From the NCBI RefSeq assembly GCF_014648995.1, contig NZ_BMSE01000006.1, positions 310,001-374,000 of the forward strand: a DNA stretch of 64,000 nt, read 5' to 3'. The notes below the pieces were generated by a model. The model did not search any database. It saw only the letters and a program-made list of their open reading frames with translations, and was not told the origin of the DNA. The stretch is from Streptomyces massasporeus. GTDB taxonomy: Bacteria; Actinomycetota; Actinomycetes; Streptomycetales; Streptomycetaceae. The translations under genes were made by a program, and so were the position numbers. Of this stretch, positions 16,211-23,775 are shown in pieces (the stretch's first letter is position 1; every line of letters starts with the position of its first letter).

Positions 16211-17200
16211 ATGCATGCGATCACGATTCCCGAACCTGGTGGGCCCGAGGCGCTGGTCTGGGACGAGGTCCCGGACCCCGTGCCCGGCGAGGGCGAGGTC
16301 CTGGTCGAGGTGGCGGCCGGTGCCGTCAACCGGGCCGACATCCTGCAGCGGCAGGGCTTCTACGAACCCCCGCCCGGAGCGTCCCCCTATCCCGGCCTGG
16401 AGTGCTCCGGACGGATCGCCGCGATCGGCACCGGCGTCCCGGGCTGGAACGTCGGCGACGAGGTGTGCGCGCTGCTCTCCGGCGGCGGTTACGCCGAGAA
16501 GGTGGCCGTGCCGGCCGGGCAGCTGCTGCCGGTGCCCGACGGGGTCGGCCTGACGCAGGCCGCGGCGCTGCCCGAGGTGGCCTGCACCGTCTGGTCGAAC
16601 GTCTTCATGGTTGCCCACCTGCGGCCCGGCGAGACGCTCCTCGTGCACGGCGGCTCCAGCGGCATCGGCACCATGGCCATCCAGCTCGCCAAGGCGGTGG
16701 GTGCGCGGGTGGCCGTGACGGCCGGTACGAAGGAGAAGCTCCAGCGGTGCGCCGAGCTGGGCGCCGACATCCTGGTCAACTACCGCGAGCAGGACTTCGT
16801 CGAGGAGGTCAGGAAGGCGACGGACGGCGCCGGGGCCGATGTCATCCTCGACAACATGGGCGCCAAGTACCTGGAGCGCAACGTCAAGGCCCTGGCCGTC
16901 AACGGCCGGCTCGCGATCATCGGCATGCAGGGCGGCGTGAAGGGCGAGCTGAACATCGGCGCCCTGCTGGCCAAGCGCGCCGCCATCAGCGCGACGTCCC
17001 TGCGCGCCCGCCCCCTGGAGGAGAAGGCGGCCATCGTCGCCGCCGTCCGCGAACACGTCTGGCCGCTGTTCACCGGCGGCCACCTGCGCCCGGTCGTCGA
17101 CCGCGAGCTCCCGATGCCGGAGGCCGCCGCCGCGCACCGCGTGGTGGAGGAGAGCGGCCACGTCGGCAAGGTCCTCCTGATCGCCCCGAACACCGCCTGA
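16211..17200 (+). CDS. Zinc-free quinone oxidoreductase (zeta-crystallin/PIG3 type)
   Basis: A 329-residue NAD(P)H-dependent medium-chain reductase. NRADILQRQGFYEPPPGASPYPGLE in the N-terminal GroES-like domain and VHGGSSGIGTMAIQLAKA in the Rossmann domain are typical of the PIG3-like quinone reductase group. The zinc-binding cysteines of alcohol dehydrogenases are absent. ATG 16211 begins MHAITIPEPGGPEAL, the normal family N-terminus. It is divergent from the DrrA-like gene with 170 bp between them. Confidence 0.88.
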   Translation: MHAITIPEPGGPEALVWDEVPDPVPGEGEVLVEVAAGAVNRADILQRQGFYEPPPGASPYPGLECSGRIAAIGTGVPGWNVGDEVCALLSGGGYAEKVAVPAGQLLPVPDGVGLTQAAALPEVACTVWSNVFMVAHLRPGETLLVHGGSSGIGTMAIQLAKAVGARVAVTAGTKEKLQRCAELGADILVNYREQDFVEEVRKATDGAGADVILDNMGAKYLERNVKALAVNGRLAIIGMQGGVKGELNIGALLAKRAAISATSLRARPLEEKAAIVAAVREHVWPLFTGGHLRPVVDRELPMPEAAAAHRVVEESGHVGKVLLIAPNTA

Positions 17201-17672
17201 CCCTTCTGGCCGGGCCGGCCGCACCCTCCTGGCCGGGCCGGGCCGGCTGCACCCTTCTGGCCGGGGCGGCTGCACCCCGTTCCGGCCGGGGTGCGGCGGG
17301 CCCGGGGCAGCCCGACATCGGCAGGACCTCGCCCCCGGGCTCGCTGCGATCCGGCGGGGGCCGCAGCCCGGTGCAGGCCTCCCCCGGCGCCGACACCACC
17401 ACCAGCCGGGCAGCGCGGCGCCCCCGGCCGGCGGCAGCAACACCGCCCCGGCGGGAGGCGCGGCTCACGGCGGGCGGCAGTCCCACCGCGGTTGGCGAAG
17501 CCCTTGACCTGCCTCGGCGGCAGACGGCCCGCGGCGCCAGCCCGGCGCACCGCGAAGCGCCCGCCCTGCCCGGCGATGACCTCACCGTCCTCGGCGAAGC
17601 GCCCGACCCGCCCCGGAGGCAGGTGGCTCACGGCGGCGGCCTCACCACCACCGCAAACGCCCGACCCCGCCC
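17201..17672. other. Gene-free G/C-rich spacer with degenerate repeats
   Basis: This 472-bp spacer lies between the convergent oxidoreductase and surface-protein genes. Its first 90 bp contain three imperfect copies of a CTTCTGGCCGGG-type unit, spaced about 27 bp apart. Later parts repeat GGCGAAGC and GGCGGCAG elements loosely. Open frames exist in several phases only because stop codons are rare at this composition. None has a start with a ribosome site or a recognisable product. I see no gene in it. Confidence 0.6.
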
Positions 17673-18341
17673 CTAGACCCGCCGCAGCCGCAGCGCGAAG
17701 AAGGCCAGGCCCAGGCCGATCAGGAGCAGGCCGCTGCCCAGGGGCAGGATGCGCAGGACCTGGCCGGTGGGGCGCTCGGCTGTCGCCGCCTCTCGGACGG
17801 GCTGCTCCGCCGGGGCGGAGGGCTCGGGGGCGGTCTCCCACGGCTCCTCCGGGACGGCCGTGGCGTCCGCGACGCCCGGCTTCTCCCCGGCGTCCTCCGG
17901 CCGTCCCGGCCGCACCCGGCCCTCCCCGGGCCGGCTCCCGGCCCGCGAGGGCTCATCGGCGGCGGAAGGGGCCGCCACCGCGGACGGGGTCGACGAAGCC
18001 GCCCGTGCCGACGGGGCCGCCAGGGGCGGCGGAGCGGGCCGGGACGACCCCGCTGCCCGGGGGGACGGGGTGGACCGGGACGACGGTGCCGTCGGACGCG
18101 TAGGGGCCGACAGGGTGGGCTTGGGCGTCCGGGCCGTGGTGTGTCCGGACCCCGTGTCCTCGTCCGCCGCCCCCTCCTCCGCCGCCCCCTCCGCCGCCGT
18201 CCCCTCCTCTGCCGCCCCCTCCTCGTCGTACGCGAGGGCAGCCCCGTGGGACGGGACGGAACCGTAGGGTGAGACGACCGCGCCGGCCCCCAGGGCGAGC
18301 ACCAGTCCCGCCGCCCGCAGTGCGCGTAGCCATGGAGTCAC
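17673..18341 (-). CDS. Secreted, C-terminally membrane-anchored Pro/Ala/Glu-rich protein
   Basis: A 222-residue surface protein with no known catalytic domain. The N-terminus is a signal peptide (VTPWLRALRAAGLVLALG, cleavage probably after HGAALA). The mature part is low complexity: EEGAAEEGTAAEG-like acidic repeats, then a long Pro/Ser/Ala/Arg-rich stalk. The C-terminus has a hydrophobic helix (GSGLLLIGLGLAFFALRL) and a basic end, as in membrane-anchored or sortase-like tails, though no LPXTG is visible. GTG 18341 is chosen because GGAGGGGG lies eight bases upstream. It is divergent from the PadR gene. Its function is unknown. Confidence 0.72.
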   Translation of the reverse strand: MTPWLRALRAAGLVLALGAGAVVSPYGSVPSHGAALAYDEEGAAEEGTAAEGAAEEGAADEDTGSGHTTARTPKPTLSAPTRPTAPSSRSTPSPRAAGSSRPAPPPLAAPSARAASSTPSAVAAPSAADEPSRAGSRPGEGRVRPGRPEDAGEKPGVADATAVPEEPWETAPEPSAPAEQPVREAATAERPTGQVLRILPLGSGLLLIGLGLAFFALRLRRV

Positions 18342-18482
18342 GTGGGTGACCCCCTCCCGCCGCCTGCCCGGTGGGGCAGATACGGCAAGTTCGGTCATAT
18401 CCAGGCAATCAGCCTCACACCGCCCCCGGATCCCGGCACTCCGGGTTCGGCCGACGGGGCGGAATCGCTGCACAATCCGGTT

Positions 18483-19052
18483 ATGTCGATACGTCACGGG
18501 CTGCTGGCCCTCCTGGCGGCCGGCCCCCGCTACGGCTCCCGTCTGCGCACCGACTTCGTGACCCGCACCGGCGGCATCTGGCCGCTGAACATCGGGCAGG
18601 TCTACACGACGCTCGGCCGCCTGGAACGGGACGGCATGGTCGCCCAGGACGACGTCGACGCCGCCGGGCGGACGCTGTACGCGCTCACCGAGGCCGGCCG
18701 GGCCGAGCTCCGTGCCTGGTACGACCGCCCCGTCGAACGGGCCGACCCGCCGCGCGACGAGCTGGCGATCAAGCTGGTGATGGCACTCGGCGCGGACGGC
18801 GTCGACGTACGGGAGGTCGTCGAGGCACAGCGGCGGCACGTGGCGCGGGCCCTGCACGACCATGTGCGGCAGCGTGCCGAGGCCCTGGCCCGCGCGCCGG
18901 AGCACCCCGAGGAGATGGCCCGGCTGCTCGTCCTGGAGCAGCTCGTCTTCCAGGCCGAGGCCGAGGTCCGCTGGCTGGACCACTGCGAGGCCCGCCTGCT
19001 CCGTTTCACCCGCGAGGAGGAACCGCCCGACGGGGAGCAACCCGAAGCCTGA
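18483..19052 (+). CDS. PadR-family transcriptional regulator
   Basis: A 189-residue PadR regulator. The winged-helix part covers residues 1-85 with RHGLLALLAAGPRYGSRL, PLNIGQVYTTLGRLERDGMV and a wing ending GRTLYALTEAGR. The C-terminal helical domain (residues 100-180) matches the Vir-like PadR C-terminal dimerisation region. PadR repressors commonly control nearby transporters; the DrrAB-like pair is 2.4 kb away and the divergent surface-protein gene is the closest candidate. The gene ends before bpa with a 67-bp gap. Confidence 0.85.
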   Translation: MSIRHGLLALLAAGPRYGSRLRTDFVTRTGGIWPLNIGQVYTTLGRLERDGMVAQDDVDAAGRTLYALTEAGRAELRAWYDRPVERADPPRDELAIKLVMALGADGVDVREVVEAQRRHVARALHDHVRQRAEALARAPEHPEEMARLLVLEQLVFQAEAEVRWLDHCEARLLRFTREEEPPDGEQPEA

Positions 19053-19119
19053 CCGACTCGTCTCCTCCGGCGTGGTGGATCAACCTCCCTGGGGGGCACC
19101 ACGGAGGTGAGGTGCAGGC

Positions 19120-19677
19120 GTGCGAGAGAATGGCGGCATGGAGATGCCGAGGAACGAAAGGTCGCCGGAGAACCCGCAGATCCTGGTCGTGGGCCAGGAC
19201 GGCATGGCGCTCGGTGGCGGCAGCGGAGACGAGGACTCCCGCGAGACCCCGGTCACGGAACAGGTGGAGCAGCCCGCGAAGGTCATGCGGATCGGCAGCA
19301 TGATCAAGCAGCTGCTGGAGGAAGTGCGCGCGGCTCCCCTGGACGAGGCCAGCCGGGTGCGGCTCAAGGACATCCACGCCAGCTCGGTGAAGGAGCTGGA
19401 GGACGGTCTGGCGCCCGAGCTGGTCGAGGAGCTGGAGCGGCTCTCCTTGCCCTTCACGGACGAGGCGACCCCCAGCGACTCGGAGCTGCGCATCGCGCAG
19501 GCCCAGCTGGTCGGGTGGCTGGAGGGGCTCTTCCACGGGATCCAGACGACGCTGTTCGCCCAGCAGATGGCGGCCCGCGCCCAGCTGGAGCAGATGCGCC
19601 GCGCCCTCCCGCCGGGGGTCGGTGACGGCCTCGACGAGCAGCACCCGGGCGGCCGGACGGGCGGCCCCTACCTGTAG
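19120..19677 (+). CDS. bpa: Bacterial proteasome activator (Bpa/PafE-like)
   Basis: A 185-residue helical protein matching the actinobacterial proteasome activator Bpa (Rv3780 family). Bpa forms a ring that opens the 20S proteasome gate independently of ATP and helps degrade unfolded proteins. It shows the KVMRIGSMIKQLLEEVR and GWLEGLFHGIQTTLFAQQMAAR segments (the latter near residue 145) and a C-terminal GGPYL, comparable to the docking GQYL end of the mycobacterial protein. GTG 19120 has GAGG seven bases upstream; ATG 19138 is an alternative. A strong bidirectional hairpin follows. Confidence 0.85.
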   Translation: MRENGGMEMPRNERSPENPQILVVGQDGMALGGGSGDEDSRETPVTEQVEQPAKVMRIGSMIKQLLEEVRAAPLDEASRVRLKDIHASSVKELEDGLAPELVEELERLSLPFTDEATPSDSELRIAQAQLVGWLEGLFHGIQTTLFAQQMAARAQLEQMRRALPPGVGDGLDEQHPGGRTGGPYL

Positions 19678-19749
19678 TCGTCCGCAGGCCGCACCTGGAG
19701 ACGTCCGCAGGCCACGACCCGCGGATGTCCGCAGTCCGCACAGAACGAA

Positions 19750-19777
19750 GGGCCCGGCAGCCGACGCTGCCGGGCCC
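19750..19777. terminator. Bidirectional terminator between bpa and kinase 1
   Basis: A perfect 12-bp stem (GGGCCCGGCAGC, loop CGAC, GCTGCCGGGCCC) lies between two convergent genes. Just upstream (19681-19740) three degenerate GTCCGCAG units occur. Confidence 0.85.
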
Positions 19778-19794
19778 CTGTGCGTCCGGGGACG

Positions 19795-21441
19795 TCAGGA
19801 GGGCGGGTTGCCCGTCGAGACGCTGAGCTCGATCTCGGGCATGTCCTCCGGGTCGACGTCCGTGTCGGCGGACGGGAACTGGTTCATGACCGTGCCGTCG
19901 CCGTAGGTGTTCTCGTCGACCTTCTTCTCGTTCAGTTCCCAGCCGGCCGCCTGGAGACAGGCCTTGACCGACTTGATGTTCTTGAACTTGAAGTCCGGGA
20001 TCCGGATCTTGTCGGGGTCGTTGTACGACTCCTGCGGCTCCGTGCACTCCTCGGTGTCGATCGTCTTCGTGGTGTCCGGCCCGCGGTAGCCGGGCTTCTT
20101 CTCCGCGGAGGCCGACGCACTCGCGCTGCTGCCGCCGCCGCCCTTGTCGTCCTCGCCGCCGCCGTTCAGCAGCAGTGCTGTGACGAGGCCGCCGACGGCG
20201 ACGACCGACACGATGATCGAGCCGATGATCACCGGCTTGTTGTTCCTGCCGCCGCCGGAGGAGGCCACCGCGGTCTGGGGCGTCAGGTTGTACGGCGGCG
20301 GCGTCGACGGGCCGGGCTGCGGGGAGTACGCCGCCGGGGACGGCGTCTGGTAGCCGCCCTGCTGCGGATAGCCGTACGCCGGGGACGGCCCCGTCGGGGC
20401 GGGCGTGCCGTACGGGTTCGGGGGCGGGGTCGGCTGGTACGGCGTCTGGACCGGGCCCGACGGCGTCGGGGTCGCCTGGTCGACCGGCGGGAACACGGCC
20501 GAGCCGACGCCCGCGCCGCTCGGGGCCTGGGTGCCCGGCACGATGCTCGGCGGCGCGGCGTTGAAGGACGCCGCCACCCGCAGGCATTCGTCGCGCATGG
20601 CCTCGGCACTGGGGAAACGCTCGTTCGGGTTCTTCTTCAGCGCACGGGCGATCAGCGCGTCCACGGCCGGGGGCAGCGAGCGGTTGATCGAGGACGGAAC
20701 CGGCGGCTCCTCCTGCACGTGCGCGTACGCGATGGCCAGCGGCGAGTCCGCCTCGAACGGCAGCCGCCCGGTGACCAGTTGGAACAGCATGATGCCGACC
20801 GAGTACAGGTCGGAGCGGGCGTCCACACCGCGGCCGAGGGCCTGCTCCGGCGAGAGGTACTGCGGGGTGCCGACGACCATGCCGGTCTGTGTCATCGACG
20901 TCACGCCGGACTGCATGGCGCGGGCGATGCCGAAGTCCATGACCTTGACCACGGCCCGCTTGGTCATCATCACGTTGCCCGGCTTGATGTCGCGGTGGAC
21001 CAGGCCCATCTCGTGGCTGATCTCCAGCGCGGCCAGCACGTCCGCCGTGATCTTCAGCGCCTTGTCGGCCGGCATCGCGCCCTGCTGCCGCACGTCCTCG
21101 TCGAGCACCGAGCCGAGCGGGCGGCCCTCGACGTACTCCATGACGATGTACGGCGTCGTCATGCCGTCGAGGGTGTCCTCGCCGGTGTCGAAGACCGACA
21201 CGATGTTGGTGTGCGTGAGCTTGGCCACGGACTGGGCCTCGCGGCGGAACCGCTCGCGGAAGGCCTGTTCCCGTCCGAGGTCCGTGTGAAGTGTCTTGAT
21301 GGCGACCTGCCGGTCGAGCACGCTGTCGTACGCGAGGTGCACCGAGGCCATGCCGCCCTGGCCGAGGAGGTCGCGCAACTGATAGCGGCCACTGGCGAGC
21401 GCCCGCCCCGTGTACTGGCCCTGTGCGCCGTCCTGGCTCAT
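19795..21441 (-). CDS. Membrane Ser/Thr protein kinase with a PASTA-like domain
   Basis: A 548-residue Hanks-type kinase of the PknB group. The kinase domain covers about residues 18-275, with the glycine loop LLGQGGMASVHLAY, catalytic HRDIKPGNVMM, metal-binding DFGIAR and the APE-like SPEQALG segment. A Pro/Gln/Tyr-rich juxtamembrane stretch follows, then one transmembrane helix (PVIIGSIIVSVVAVGGLVTA, near 430-450) and an extracellular part that ends in a single PASTA-like domain (IPDFKFKNIKSVKACLQAAG). Such kinases sense cell-wall fragments. It is divergent from a second kinase with about 350 bp between them, suggesting gene duplication. Confidence 0.92.
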   Translation of the reverse strand: MSQDGAQGQYTGRALASGRYQLRDLLGQGGMASVHLAYDSVLDRQVAIKTLHTDLGREQAFRERFRREAQSVAKLTHTNIVSVFDTGEDTLDGMTTPYIVMEYVEGRPLGSVLDEDVRQQGAMPADKALKITADVLAALEISHEMGLVHRDIKPGNVMMTKRAVVKVMDFGIARAMQSGVTSMTQTGMVVGTPQYLSPEQALGRGVDARSDLYSVGIMLFQLVTGRLPFEADSPLAIAYAHVQEEPPVPSSINRSLPPAVDALIARALKKNPNERFPSAEAMRDECLRVAASFNAAPPSIVPGTQAPSGAGVGSAVFPPVDQATPTPSGPVQTPYQPTPPPNPYGTPAPTGPSPAYGYPQQGGYQTPSPAAYSPQPGPSTPPPYNLTPQTAVASSGGGRNNKPVIIGSIIVSVVAVGGLVTALLLNGGGEDDKGGGGSSASASASAEKKPGYRGPDTTKTIDTEECTEPQESYNDPDKIRIPDFKFKNIKSVKACLQAAGWELNEKKVDENTYGDGTVMNQFPSADTDVDPEDMPEIELSVSTGNPPS

Positions 21442-21657
21442 GTTCCCTGTCCCCCGTAGCCCCTGCAGGCGCCGCCGACTGTCGCTGATCCGTCGTTGAT
21501 CCAAACCGCCATTCCCGGCCAAGTCTGCCCCAGGGCACCGACACGTCAAGCTCGGTGCCCGTTCCGTGACCGTACGCGAAAGAAGCGTCGCGGAAGCGTT
21601 ACAGGGGGCGTACGGCCGGCACACGGAATTTGCACGACAGTAAGGAGTGAAGGTTTC
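21442..21657. other. Divergent promoter region between the two kinases
   Basis: Part of a 347-bp spacer between the kinase starts. It contains an A/T-richer stretch near 21620-21660 (AATTTGCACGACAGTAAGGAG), likely including promoter and ribosome-site elements for the rightward transcript. No clear operator was found. Confidence 0.4.
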
Positions 21658-21789
21658 ATGGCCGGTCCGTCTCGTGCCGGTCCCGGTGCCCCTTCCCGGA
21701 CCGGAGGCTTGCGCGGAGGCTGTAGCGTGGCCGACGGAGACCGTAACAACACCGCGCGCACCGCGGGCAGAAACGACGGCGAGGACTGA
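21658..21789 (+). CDS. Possible small upstream ORF coupled to kinase 2
   Basis: A 43-residue ORF starts at ATG 21658 after an AAGGAG motif ten bases upstream and ends in a TGA whose A is the first base of the kinase ATG (TGATG). The product (MAGPSRAGPGAPSRTGGL at its start, basic then acidic) resembles nothing I know. Third-position G/C is only about 70 percent, lower than the neighbours. It may be a leader that couples translation, or a chance frame. Confidence 0.35.
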   Translation: MAGPSRAGPGAPSRTGGLRGGCSVADGDRNNTARTAGRNDGED

Positions 21790-23378
21790 TGGCACAGCAG
21801 CAGGCCGCTCAGGGCCCGTCCGACCCCGAGGCGTCTGGCGGCGGCATGTCGGACGCGCCGGAGCTCTGGGGTAACGGCGGGCTGGTCGGGGACGGCCGGT
21901 ACCGGCTGACCCGCAGACTCGGCCGGGGCGGCATGGCCGAGGTGTTCGCAGCCGAGGACGTCCGTCTCGGACGCACCGTCGCGGTCAAGCTGCTCCGCTC
22001 CGACCTCGCCGAGGACCCGGTGTCCAAGGCGCGCTTCACGCGCGAGGCCCAGTCGGTGGCCGGTCTCAACCACCACTCGATCGTCGCCGTGTACGACTCC
22101 GGCGAGGACTTCGTCGGCGGCCAGTCCGTGCCGTACATCGTCATGGAGATCGTCGAGGGCCGCACCATCCGCGACCTGCTGCTGAACGCGGAGGCCCCCG
22201 GCCCCGAGCAGGCGCTGATCATCGTCTCGGGCGTCCTGGAGGCGCTCGCCTACTCGCACCAGCACGGCATCGTGCACCGCGACATCAAGCCCGCCAACGT
22301 CATCATCACGCACAACGGCGCCGTGAAGGTGATGGACTTCGGCATCGCCCGCGCCCTGCACGGCGCGTCCACCACGATGACGCAGACCGGCATGGTCATG
22401 GGCACCCCGCAGTACCTCTCCCCCGAGCAGGCCCTCGGCAAGGCCGTCGACCACCGCTCCGACCTGTACGCCACGGGCTGCCTGCTCTACGAACTCCTCT
22501 CGCTGCGCCCGCCGTTCACCGGCGAGACCCCGCTGTCCGTGGTCTACCAGCACGTCCAGGACATCCCGACGCCCCCGTCCGAGGCGTCCGACGCCTGCCC
22601 GCCGGAGCTGGACGGCCTGGTCATGCGCTCCCTCGCCAAGGAGCCCGACGACCGCTTCCAGACGGCCGAGGAGATGCGCGGGCTGGTCCAGTACGCGCTC
22701 CAGATGCTCTACGACCAGGGCGGCCACACCGGCACCTGGAACACCGGCCCGGTCGACATGCACGACGGCCGGCACACCCCGTCGGGCGGCTTCGCCGGCA
22801 CGGCCGTGATGGGCCACCCCGGGGACGCCTCCGGTACCACGCAGATCCCCTCACCAATCCTGCCCGGCGGCTACGGCGGCGGGGACGACGGCGGCTTCGA
22901 GGGCCACGGCAACAAGGGCAGCGGCCGCGGCAAGCTGTGGATCCTGGCCGTGCTCGCGGTGATCGCCGTCGCCGCGGGCGTCGCGCTCGCCCTGCAGAAC
23001 ACCGGCGGCGGCACGGACGACCCGAGCAAGAAGCAGTCGCCGACCACCTCGCAGACGACCGAGAAGAAGACGCCCAGCGAGACGCCGAGCGACGAGGACA
23101 CCGGCGAGCCGACCGACACGTCCACGGACGACGGCACCGGCACGGGCAACGGAAACGGCAACTGGACGCCGTCCTACTCGCCCTCCTACACCCCGTCGCA
23201 GAGCGCTCCGCAGACGCCCACCGGCGAGCCGACGGGCGAGCCGACCACGGCGGAGCCGACCGGCGAGCCGACGGACGAGGAGCCCACGGACCCGGGCACG
23301 CCGACCGGCGACACGGGCGGTGTCGACGGTGGCACCACGGAGGGCGTCGTCGGAGGCGCGGGCGGCGGCGAAGGCTGA
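21789..23378 (+). CDS. Membrane Ser/Thr protein kinase with Thr/Pro-rich ectodomain
   Basis: A 529-residue Hanks-type kinase. The kinase domain covers about residues 35-300, with RLGRGGMAEVFAAED, HRDIKPANVII, DFGIARALHG and SPEQALGKAV. A single transmembrane helix (LWILAVLAVIAVAAGVALAL) lies near residues 378-397. Unlike its divergent neighbour, the outside part has no PASTA domain. It is a 130-residue low-complexity stalk of Thr, Pro, Glu, Ser and Gly with TGEPTGEPT repeats, possibly O-glycosylated or cell-wall spanning. Translation may be coupled to the small ORF before it. A strong terminator follows 26 bp after the stop. Confidence 0.92.
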   Translation: MAQQQAAQGPSDPEASGGGMSDAPELWGNGGLVGDGRYRLTRRLGRGGMAEVFAAEDVRLGRTVAVKLLRSDLAEDPVSKARFTREAQSVAGLNHHSIVAVYDSGEDFVGGQSVPYIVMEIVEGRTIRDLLLNAEAPGPEQALIIVSGVLEALAYSHQHGIVHRDIKPANVIITHNGAVKVMDFGIARALHGASTTMTQTGMVMGTPQYLSPEQALGKAVDHRSDLYATGCLLYELLSLRPPFTGETPLSVVYQHVQDIPTPPSEASDACPPELDGLVMRSLAKEPDDRFQTAEEMRGLVQYALQMLYDQGGHTGTWNTGPVDMHDGRHTPSGGFAGTAVMGHPGDASGTTQIPSPILPGGYGGGDDGGFEGHGNKGSGRGKLWILAVLAVIAVAAGVALALQNTGGGTDDPSKKQSPTTSQTTEKKTPSETPSDEDTGEPTDTSTDDGTGTGNGNGNWTPSYSPSYTPSQSAPQTPTGEPTGEPTTAEPTGEPTDEEPTDPGTPTGDTGGVDGGTTEGVVGGAGGGEG

Positions 23379-23403
23379 CCTCCCCCAGCTCACAGGCATG
23401 ATC

Positions 23404-23445
23404 CACGCGCGTGTGGGGCCCGGGAACGGGACCCGCACGCGCGTG
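23404..23445 (+). terminator. Intrinsic terminator after kinase 2
   Basis: CACGCGCGTGTGGGGCCC pairs with GGGACCCGCACGCGCGTG (18 bp, two mismatched or wobble positions) around a 6-base loop and is followed by CCGTTTT, a U-tract. Confidence 0.85.
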
Positions 23446-23565
23446 CCGTTTTGGGCGCGCCGAAAAGTGGACTCTTCCCGTGACCTGGGTCACCGGGTTA
23501 ACGTGCGGTTGCTCCGGCCTCCTGCAAGGCTGTGACCAGGGCCCCTTCACCGCCTTCCCGATTTA

Positions 23566-23579
23566 CTTGGATATCCAAG
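23566..23579. promoter_or_regulatory. Perfect palindrome, candidate operator for bkdFGH
   Basis: CTTGGATATCCAAG is a perfect 14-bp palindrome about 200 bp before the bkdF start, in an A/T-rich setting. It resembles operators of acyl-CoA-responsive GntR or TetR regulators, but I cannot name the protein. Nothing similar lies before bkdABC, so the two complexes probably answer to different signals. Confidence 0.55.
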
Positions 23580-23775
23580 CAAAATCGCAGGTCAGAGAGG
23601 GTTTCACAGAAATGTGGCGCACTGGGTAACGTGCTTTCTGCAGGGCGCTCGCCGGGGCACCTGTCACGCCTGTTCCCGGCCGAGTGGCACCCACCCCGTG
23701 TCCCGTGGGCCGAGAACAGGTGAGCCGCACTGGCCTACCGGCAACCCCGGGGGTCGGACCGACGGAGGAGCACAC

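Larger units (their letters stand above)
23379..23775. other. Regulatory spacer before bkdFGH
   Basis: A 397-bp spacer. It holds the kinase terminator (23404-23445), a GTGACCTGGGTCAC dyad (23480-23493), a perfect palindrome at 23566-23579 and an A/T-richer stretch at 23575-23620 that likely contains the bkdF promoter. No gene was recognised. Confidence 0.6.

Noticed and set aside
17291..18103. Plus-strand frame of 270 codons across the spacer and surface-protein gene
   Set aside because: Arg/Pro/Ala-only composition, no ribosome site, and it overlaps a better gene on the other strand.
18330..18350. GTCACGTGGGTGAC-like sequence near the surface-protein start as a third parS
   Set aside because: It keeps only the central CACGTG and lacks the TTT/AAA flanks needed for ParB binding.
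23614..23775. N-terminal extension of bkdF from ATG 23614
   Set aside because: No ribosome site there and it covers the regulatory spacer; GTG 23776 has GGAGGAG.
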